Assembly (NCBI RefSeq): GCF_009862265.1
Contig: NZ_WWGX01000088.1
Coordinates: 37,591 to 101,590 of the forward strand
Length of the DNA stretch: 64,000 nt
DNA from: Streptomyces sp. SID8352
Lineage (GTDB): Bacteria; Actinomycetota; Actinomycetes; Streptomycetales; Streptomycetaceae
Direction: 5' to 3'
Shown: piece after piece, positions 58,363 through 64,000 of the stretch
Layout of the letters: every line of letters begins with the position of its first letter
Position numbering within the stretch: position 1 is the stretch's first letter
Notes under the pieces: generated by a model
Told to the model about the DNA's origin: nothing
What the model saw: only the letters and a program-made list of their open reading frames with translations
The model's database searches: none
Program-made: the position numbers and the translations under genes

Positions 58363-61020
58363 TCAGGTGTCGAGTGCGAACAGGCGACCGACCAACTCCG
58401 GGTAGGTGAGGCCTGCTTCGGCGAGAATCTTCCTGAGAGCTTCCGGCGGACCCTTCTGTAGCGGGGTCGGAGAACCGACGCGGCCGGGCACTGCGGAAAG
58501 GTCGCCGCCGCTGAACCGTGATTCGGGGGTGGCGGGGAGTCGTACCTGGTAGGTGCGCCAGACGCGTGCCGGGAGATTGAGCAGGACCAGGTAGGGGTCC
58601 GCCCAGGCCATGAAGGCCCAGCGGTCCTTGCTGCGGGCTCGTACGAGCACGCCGTCGGCGTGGTGCCGCCCGAGTCGTTCGGCGGCCTTGGCCACGACCG
58701 GAAGCGGATTGCCGAAGGAGCCCGTGATCTCCCAGAGCCCGTCCTCGCACACGACCGACCAGCCGGCCGCGGTGAGCCCCTCGACCGCCTCCGCGTAGGG
58801 GTCGTCCTCCTGGGCCAGAGCGATGAGCCGGTCCACCTCGCTCCAGGGCGCGACGCGGGCGAGCGCCCGCTCCGGCGGGATCATCAGGTCCTCCGCCTCG
58901 GCGGGCTCGGCGCGCGCGATCATCGCCTTGCCGCCGTGCCAGGCACGGGCCGCCAGTACGTCGTGTTCGCCGCCGCCCGAGAACGTGGCGTCCTGGACGA
59001 GCAGTGTCATCACCACGGCCGCCACCGCGTCCAGCCGTCGGCGGGTCTCGGGCGGGGCTTCGTGGTCCGCCTCGCCCGCCGGGTCCTCGGAACGGAGCGC
59101 TTCGAGGAGGCGGCTGAGCCCGCCGCGCCAGCTCTGATCCTGCTCGTCCCAGACCCCGGCGGCCAGGAGCTGGACATACAGGTTGGCCACGAGCAGCCGG
59201 ACCGGAACCGGTGCTGCGGCTGAACCGTCGGGGCCCGTGAGCGCGGCGACCCACCGCTGGGCCCAGGCGCGACAGCGGGCACGCTGCTCCGGCGCCACGT
59301 ACGGGGCGAGCGCCTCGCTCGTGGTGGGGAGGTCCGCCTCCTCCGTCTCGTTCTCGTACTCCTCGTCACTCTCCTCCCGCACGGCCAGGGTGACCGCCGA
59401 CACGGTCCACCGCGACGACGGTGCCTGCGGCAGGTCGAGCGGCGAGGTGCCGAACGCCAGATCCGTCAACGGCGCCCCGATCATCCGGCGGCAGTCGGCG
59501 AGGTAGGCGTCCCAGCGGTCGACGCCGCTCGATGTCACCGAGCCCGCTGTCGTGTCCCCGACCGGGTTCACCCGGGGAGCGGACGTTGCGGCGGTGAGTT
59601 CGCGCAGGCGCAGGAGATCGGTTTCGAAGCGCCGCGCGGCACGCTCGTCGGCGAACAGGGCCTGCGCCGTGTAGTCGTGTCTCAGCCGGGGGCCGCTGTC
59701 GGCGCCGTGGCGCCGTGCGCAGTGCACGGGGCTGTAGACGAAGACGACGGCGGATTCGGCGGTGGTGCCGTCAGGACGGGCGCACGTGGCGCGAACCGCC
59801 GCACCGGGCACCTCGGGCAGCGGGAAGGAGCAGGCCGCCGCCCCCGCCGGAACGGTTCCGGTCCGTTTCCAGGAGCCCGGTGAACCGTCCGGAGACGTGC
59901 TGATCACCACGGGCAGGGGCTGGGGGTGCGCGAGAGAGACGTGCAGGCCTTCGCTGTCCGTCTTCGCGCCCAGCAGGACGAGCGTGTGACCGGTGGTCTG
60001 GAAGGGCCGGATGGTGCGGCCCGTCAGGCTCGCGAGTGGAGCGATGCGCCCCTGTTCCGGAAGCAGCGGCGCGGTGTCGGCGGCGAGTACGGCGAGTTCG
60101 CAGTTGCCGCCGTCCCGGGTGCTGGTGCACAGCGCGGCGCGGGTGAGGTTCGGGCTCCCGGTGAGCGCGTATCGGCGGCCGTCGGCCTGCCACTCGACGA
60201 ATTTGCCGTGCCGCATCCGGGTCTCTTCGAGGAATCGGATCTGTGCGTCGGAGGCGCCGAGTGCCCTCTTGATCGCTTCGGCGTCGTAGCTGGACCAGCG
60301 GGGCTGGAGCCCGAGGACGGTACGGCGGGGTGCCAGACGGCCGAGCAGCCCCCTGAGGGCATGACCGGCCTCGTCGACGAACGGGGCGTACGCGTGCAGT
60401 TCGTCGACAGGGCCGAGCGGCAGTTGGTCCAGCAGACTCGTCCCGAGGTTGTGCAGCAGCCGGGCACCGGATTCCGATCCGGCCGGGGCGTTGATGTGGC
60501 GCTCCGTCAGGATGGCGGCGAGTTCCGACAGATGACTCGCCGACCAGGGGTCCAGTTCCACGGCGGAGGGCAGTTCCTCCAGCCAGTCGGCGAGGTCGGC
60601 CAGGAGCGCGTGGGAGTCGTCGTCCTCGGTCTCCACCACCGTCCACAGCTCGTCGTTGGCGCCCCAGCCGGACAGTGTCGGGTTCCCCGAACCCACGGCG
60701 AGTCGGCAGGCGTGTTCTCCGACCAGAAGGACGACCTTGGGGTGGAAGGCACGCCGACAGGAGGCCAGGCCGTGCAGATAGCTGCGTCCGGCCATGCGCA
60801 CATCGACCGGGTCGTACAGCCCTTGGCCCGCATCACCGATCACCGCGGTGCGGGCACCCAGGCCGCGGGCGACGGGTATGGCGACCTTCTCCAGGAAGGG
60901 AAGATCGACTGTGAATCCGAGGAAGAGCGCTTCGTGGAGCGCCTGCTGATCGCCGCGTTCGCTCCACTCTCCCAGCAGCGTCACGGGGGATGCGAACCGG
61001 GTGTGGTGTGCCGCGCTCAT
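58363..61020 (-). CDS. Double-HKD phospholipase-D-like protein, candidate defence nuclease
   Basis: 885 aa. Two PLD half-sites are visible: AFHPKVVLLV with GSGNPT (His93, Lys95, residues 110-115) and MRHGKFVEW with GSPNLT (His271, Lys273, 288-293), so residues ~50-300 form a complete bilobed PLD fold. The classic Asp of HxKx4D is not evident in either. The rest, with many acidic stretches, is not recognised; it may be a target-binding or regulatory part. Stand-alone PLD enzymes of this kind in bacteria are often DNA or RNA nucleases of defence systems. The ATG at 61020 overlaps the partner gene by 4 bp. No signal peptide, so it is cytoplasmic and not a secreted phospholipase. Confidence 0.75.
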   Translation of the reverse strand: MSAAHHTRFASPVTLLGEWSERGDQQALHEALFLGFTVDLPFLEKVAIPVARGLGARTAVIGDAGQGLYDPVDVRMAGRSYLHGLASCRRAFHPKVVLLVGEHACRLAVGSGNPTLSGWGANDELWTVVETEDDDSHALLADLADWLEELPSAVELDPWSASHLSELAAILTERHINAPAGSESGARLLHNLGTSLLDQLPLGPVDELHAYAPFVDEAGHALRGLLGRLAPRRTVLGLQPRWSSYDAEAIKRALGASDAQIRFLEETRMRHGKFVEWQADGRRYALTGSPNLTRAALCTSTRDGGNCELAVLAADTAPLLPEQGRIAPLASLTGRTIRPFQTTGHTLVLLGAKTDSEGLHVSLAHPQPLPVVISTSPDGSPGSWKRTGTVPAGAAACSFPLPEVPGAAVRATCARPDGTTAESAVVFVYSPVHCARRHGADSGPRLRHDYTAQALFADERAARRFETDLLRLRELTAATSAPRVNPVGDTTAGSVTSSGVDRWDAYLADCRRMIGAPLTDLAFGTSPLDLPQAPSSRWTVSAVTLAVREESDEEYENETEEADLPTTSEALAPYVAPEQRARCRAWAQRWVAALTGPDGSAAAPVPVRLLVANLYVQLLAAGVWDEQDQSWRGGLSRLLEALRSEDPAGEADHEAPPETRRRLDAVAAVVMTLLVQDATFSGGGEHDVLAARAWHGGKAMIARAEPAEAEDLMIPPERALARVAPWSEVDRLIALAQEDDPYAEAVEGLTAAGWSVVCEDGLWEITGSFGNPLPVVAKAAERLGRHHADGVLVRARSKDRWAFMAWADPYLVLLNLPARVWRTYQVRLPATPESRFSGGDLSAVPGRVGSPTPLQKGPPEALRKILAEAGLTYPELVGRLFALDT

Positions 61021-62555
61021 GGGCTCGTCTCCAGGATCCGTCGTCCCTCCGCGGTGACGGTGTGGCAGTTGTCGCGGACGGTGAAGAGCCCCAGCTGCGC
61101 CGCCAGGGACCCCAGTTGGGGGATGCGGGTGCCGATGTCGGAGTCTCCTTCGTCACCGGTCTTGAAATAGCGCTCGTTGCGGAGGTGCAGACGGGAGAAG
61201 ATCTTCAGTCCGCCGGTCGCGGGGTCGGTGCGCAGCTTGGTGAGGGCGACCCTGCGGGACTGGGCGAGCATGTCGTCCACCAGTCGGGCGGCCAGGTCGC
61301 ACATCGGCCTGTCGGCGTAGTCGTCGATGAGGCCGTCGACCCACGTCGGGTCGAGGAACTCGGCCCAGCGCCGCTGACGGCCCAGGAAGACGGACCGTAC
61401 TTCGTCGGACAGATGCCCCTCTCGGGAGCGCAGCGCGCCCACCAGCAGGAGCAGCACATTGGTCATCGCGGCGTCGGCGCCCTGCGTCGGGAGTTGCCGT
61501 TCGGCGGGCAGCAACTGTCCTGCCGCGTTCTTGAGCGGAGGCAGGTCGTCCAGGACCCGCCGCACCTTCGCGTCCGGGGCCTGTCGCGCCAGCCAGTCGC
61601 GCAGTTCCTCGGCCGACCGGTCGGCCTCGCCGTCCTTGGAGCCGACACCGGCCACCAGCGCCGCCCACAGCCGACGCCAGGCGCCGACGGAGTAGTGGCG
61701 CAGCAGCACTCCCCGCCAACCGGCCGTCTCGGGAATCGCCGCCAGAACGGGGTCCGTTGTCGCCTCGCCACCGAAGGCCACCGCGGAGCGCAGCGTCTCC
61801 TGGTACCCGTCGCCCTCATGACCGTGGAGTTCGATCGCCCGGCCGAGGACACGGAGGGTCGCACGCCGGGTGCGGTCGGATGCCTCCCAGCCCCCCTGCG
61901 GGGCGGTTCCTCCACCGCGGGTTGCGGTCAGCACGTCCGTCAGCCATTCGCGCTCGGGCGGACACGGGACGCCGAGGGCCGCCTGCCGCGCCGTCCCCAG
62001 GTCGGCGAAGGACACGACGTCCCGCTCTGCGAGTGACAGCAGGGGTGCGAAGAGTTCCTTGACCGCGGGAGGGCACGGATGCCGGCCGGGTCTGAGCGCT
62101 CCGTCCCGGACGTCCACGGTGCCGAGGATCGTGGCGGGTCCGCCGTACTGGTCCCAAAAGCCCCAGCGACGGGGTGAGTACGACTGGCCCGGCTGCTCCT
62201 CGTCGGCGGCTCGTGCGAGTTCCAGTTCCTCCGCGCAGAAACGCCGCACTCGATCGGTCCCGTGGGCAAGCCACGCCGGATCTGTCTCCGTGTGATGCTG
62301 GAGCGCCGCGATGAGGACCTCGCTGCGGCGGACCGCCCGGCGGCACGCGGTGACGTCCCACGCGTTCTCTTCCGCGTGCGCCGCGATCGCCGCATACAGT
62401 GAGTGGTACCGGATGTAGCGGGTCACCGTGGACACTCCGGGAACCAAGCGGTCCACGGCGCGCATCACCGGGCCCTCCACCGCCAGGGGATAGCGCCCGG
62501 ACCGCACACCCAGTCCCTCAAGTGCCCATGCCGGCCCACGGACATCCGCTGTCAC
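61017..62555 (-). CDS. Partner protein of the PLD gene with winged-helix-like C-terminus
   Basis: A 512-aa protein of unknown function. It has a helical N-terminal domain (VPGVSTVTRYIRYHSLYAAI), a central aromatic segment (YSPRRWGFWDQYGGPATILG), and a C-terminal stretch that looks like a winged helix (TRIPQLGSLAAQLGLFTVRD followed by TVTAEGRRILE). The N-terminal text resembles an actinobacterial accessory protein type often seen in two-gene cassettes. It could be a sensor or DNA-binding adaptor for the PLD effector. The start is GTG at 62555, overlapping a small upstream frame; GGGG lies upstream. Confidence 0.7.
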   Translation of the reverse strand: MTADVRGPAWALEGLGVRSGRYPLAVEGPVMRAVDRLVPGVSTVTRYIRYHSLYAAIAAHAEENAWDVTACRRAVRRSEVLIAALQHHTETDPAWLAHGTDRVRRFCAEELELARAADEEQPGQSYSPRRWGFWDQYGGPATILGTVDVRDGALRPGRHPCPPAVKELFAPLLSLAERDVVSFADLGTARQAALGVPCPPEREWLTDVLTATRGGGTAPQGGWEASDRTRRATLRVLGRAIELHGHEGDGYQETLRSAVAFGGEATTDPVLAAIPETAGWRGVLLRHYSVGAWRRLWAALVAGVGSKDGEADRSAEELRDWLARQAPDAKVRRVLDDLPPLKNAAGQLLPAERQLPTQGADAAMTNVLLLLVGALRSREGHLSDEVRSVFLGRQRRWAEFLDPTWVDGLIDDYADRPMCDLAARLVDDMLAQSRRVALTKLRTDPATGGLKIFSRLHLRNERYFKTGDEGDSDIGTRIPQLGSLAAQLGLFTVRDNCHTVTAEGRRILETSP

Positions 62556-62749
62556 TTGCCACCCCTTGTCGGTTGCCGGAGCGCCGCATCGGCAGGAGCC
62601 ACCTGGCCCTGTCCCAGAATAGATGCTGATCTCGGACGAGAGGTCGGCACCGTCGCCCGGCGCAGCACCTGTCGCAGTTCATCACGCTCGACGCGAAGTT
62701 CCCTTGCGGCGGCCGGGGCGGCCGCTGCCGGCGAGGACCTGTATCGCAT
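62552..62749 (-). CDS. Small open frame overlapping the start of the PLD-partner gene
   Basis: A 65-codon frame (from ATG 62749; also open from 62770) with a helical segment AARELRVERDELRQVLRR. Its TGA overlaps the GTG of the partner gene (GTGA), the arrangement of translational coupling used throughout this operon. Codon bias in its second half is poor, so it may be only a leader or chance frame. Confidence 0.25.
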   Translation of the reverse strand: MRYRSSPAAAAPAAARELRVERDELRQVLRRATVPTSRPRSASILGQGQVAPADAALRQPTRGGK

Positions 62750-62883
62750 GGTGGTTCCGGCGAAGGCCACCGCCCAGTTCGGTCAGGGCGCCGTTCGCCG
62801 TGACCCGGGGAAGGAGGACACTGACCGTGCGGGCGGTTCGCCGCGCGTCGCGCTCCACCGGCCCACCGGCGGAAAGGGGCGGG

Positions 62884-63351
62884 ATGACCGTCACCTGGCG
62901 CAGCGCCGCCTCCTGCGCGCTGACCGTCACCCTCGGATCCTGGGTGGTCGGAGCCTTGGTCGGCCTGGCTTGGTCGGCGGCGGCGGACACCCCCGGGCTG
63001 TGGGTGGCGCTCCGGCCCGCGAACCCGCTGTCCCACGTGTTCCTGACCGTCGCCGCACTCACCCTGACCGTGACGCGCCGACTCGGTGCTCCCGGGCCGC
63101 CGTGGCGGATTCCGCTGGTCGACGGCGGCGCGTATCTGCTGGTGCTGCTGCTGTCGTACGGCCTCTCCGTGTGGCGGGACGGAGCCGCCGCACCGGCCGA
63201 CGACGCCTTCGCCATGGCGGGTTACGCCATGCTCACCCTCCAGTTGCCGTCCGCGTGGCTGCTGAGCGTGTGGCGCGCCCACCACCTGCGCACCGCACCC
63301 GCCCGGAACGGCGGCGGCACGGACGCCGCCCGGACGGCCGCGGGGACGTGA
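62884..63351 (+). CDS. Small integral membrane protein (SCO4225-like)
   Basis: A 155-aa protein with about four membrane helices (LTVTLGSWVVGALVGLAW, HVFLTVAALTLTVT, GAYLLVLLLSYGLSVW, MAGYAMLTLQLPSAWLLSVW) and a short hydrophilic tail. The plan and the WSAAADTPGLW segment resemble the SCO4225 family of Streptomyces, of unknown function. AAGGGG precedes the ATG at 62884. It is divergent from the PLD operon. Confidence 0.6.
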   Translation: MTVTWRSAASCALTVTLGSWVVGALVGLAWSAAADTPGLWVALRPANPLSHVFLTVAALTLTVTRRLGAPGPPWRIPLVDGGAYLLVLLLSYGLSVWRDGAAAPADDAFAMAGYAMLTLQLPSAWLLSVWRAHHLRTAPARNGGGTDAARTAAGT

Positions 63352-63446
63352 CGACCGGGACCGCCGCCGTCGGCACGGCGGGCGCCCGCGGGTGTCCGAG
63401 CACCGCTGTCGCGTGTGGGGGCGACGTCGGCGACGCCGAACGACGG

Positions 63447-63478
63447 GGAAGCCGGCCGGGGAGTCCCGGCCGGCTTCC
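63447..63478. terminator. Bidirectional terminator before the chitinase gene end
   Basis: GGAAGCCGGCCGGG-GAGT-CCCGGCCGGCTTCC, a perfect 14-bp stem with a 4-nt loop between the convergent membrane-protein and chitinase genes. Confidence 0.8.
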
Positions 63479-63514
63479 GGCGTCTTCACGGGGCTGTCGA
63501 CGACCGACTGGTGG

Positions 63515-64000
63515 TCAGCGGCGGAAGTAGGTGTCGAAGTTGTTCTGGAACTGGTAGCCGCCGAAGCGGTCCCAGTTGATGGACCAGGTCATGAGGCCGC
63601 GGAGGTCGGGCCAGGTGCCGTGGGTCTGGTAGCTGCCGCAGTCGGTCTTCTTGGTGAGGCAGTTGAGGGCCTTGTTGACCTCGGTGGAGGAGACGTGGCC
63701 GTTGCCGGCGTTGGTGGTGGCGGGCATGCCGATGGCGACCTGTTCGGGCCTGAGGGGCGGGAAGACGTTGGCGGTGTCGCCCGCGACGGGGAAGCCGGTG
63801 AGGAGCATGTCGGTCATGGCGATGTGGAAGTCGGCGCCGCCCATGGAGTGGTACTGGTTGTCCAGGCCCATGATGGAGCCGGAGTTGTAGTCCTGGACGT
63901 GCAGGAGGGTGAGGTCGTCGCGCAGGGCGTGGATGACGGGGAGGTAGGCGCCTGCGCGGGGGTCCTGGCCGCCCCATTTGCCGGTTCCGTAGTACTGGTA
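63515..64000 (-). CDS. GH18 chitinase, C-terminal part
   Basis: 161 residues of the 3' end; the gene continues past the right edge. The sequence is the C-terminal half of a Streptomyces family 18 chitinase catalytic barrel: LPVIHALRDDLTLLHVQDYN, NQYHSMGGADFHIAMTDMLL, MPATTNAGNGHVSSTEVNKA and the final barrel strand LRGLMTWSINWDRFGG. The catalytic DxxDxDxE motif lies outside the window. It is a secreted enzyme hydrolysing chitin; signal and binding domains would be upstream. Confidence 0.92.
   Translation of the reverse strand, partial: YQYYGTGKWGGQDPRAGAYLPVIHALRDDLTLLHVQDYNSGSIMGLDNQYHSMGGADFHIAMTDMLLTGFPVAGDTANVFPPLRPEQVAIGMPATTNAGNGHVSSTEVNKALNCLTKKTDCGSYQTHGTWPDLRGLMTWSINWDRFGGYQFQNNFDTYFRR

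Noticed and set aside
57915..62700. Attachment sites of an element integrated in tRNA-Leu
   Set aside because: No integrase gene and no repeat of the tRNA 3' end beyond 7 bp (CTCGGAC near 62633) were seen within the window.

Overview
The window looks like chromosomal DNA of a Streptomyces or a very close actinomycete. GC is very high nearly throughout, third codon positions are G/C-saturated, GTG starts are common, and many families are typical of the genus (sigma-B/F type sigma factor, DUF5753 regulator, PAP2/diacylglycerol-kinase fusion, GH18 chitinase, baeRF2/Rv2629-like protein). By eye I found only one in-frame TTA codon, in the small gene at 15083.

Layout. 1-18.4 kb is mostly housekeeping and stress genes: a methyltransferase start, a PAP2-DGK lipid enzyme, an ABC-F ATPase, a baeRF2 protein, DUF6158, a DJ-1/PfpI protein, a DUF2795-type protein divergent from a sigma-B/F factor, a secreted anchored protein, a lysine-free aminotransferase-like protein with a long Pro/Ala/Gly repeat tail, two metallo-beta-lactamase-fold hydrolases, DedA, a holin-phosphatase fusion and OsmC. 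18.5-25.0 kb is a complete narGHJI nitrate reductase operon on the minus strand.

25.1-36.0 kb is an accessory island with lower GC. It opens with an IS110 transposase remnant. A six-gene, mostly overlapping minus-strand operon follows (Nudix, Gfo/Idh dehydrogenase, DegT aminotransferase, methyltransferase, inositol-monophosphatase-family phosphatase, NodU/CmcH-type carbamoyltransferase), with a RebM-like O-methyltransferase upstream. Together they could make a small methylated and carbamoylated amino sugar or aminocyclitol without any PKS or NRPS. The island ends in decayed DNA: an alanyl-tRNA synthetase fragment, an internally deleted TsaD paralogue behind a Fur-family (Nur-like) palindrome, and two GNAT enzymes.

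36.0-46.2 kb is a seven-gene ferric-siderophore import operon (flavin reductase, lipoprotein receptor, FepDGC-like importer, and a pair of exporter-fold ABC half-transporters). It lies behind a perfect DtxR/DmdR-type iron box and is divergent from an unusual regulator holding two AraC modules in one chain. 46.2-57.5 kb returns to scattered core-like genes: two HTH regulators (one frameshifted in a G run), pterin dehydratase, a His-rich methyltransferase, aldo-keto reductase, LysR, a BASS transporter, FdhD and FabH.

At 57.9 kb there is a tRNA-Leu(GAG). Close to its 3' end, on the opposite strand, is a two-gene operon of a double-HKD phospholipase-D-like protein (885 aa) and a 512-aa partner with a winged-helix-like C-terminus. 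This is the best candidate in the window for an undescribed, possibly anti-phage, system. The window closes with a small membrane protein and the 3' part of a GH18 chitinase gene.
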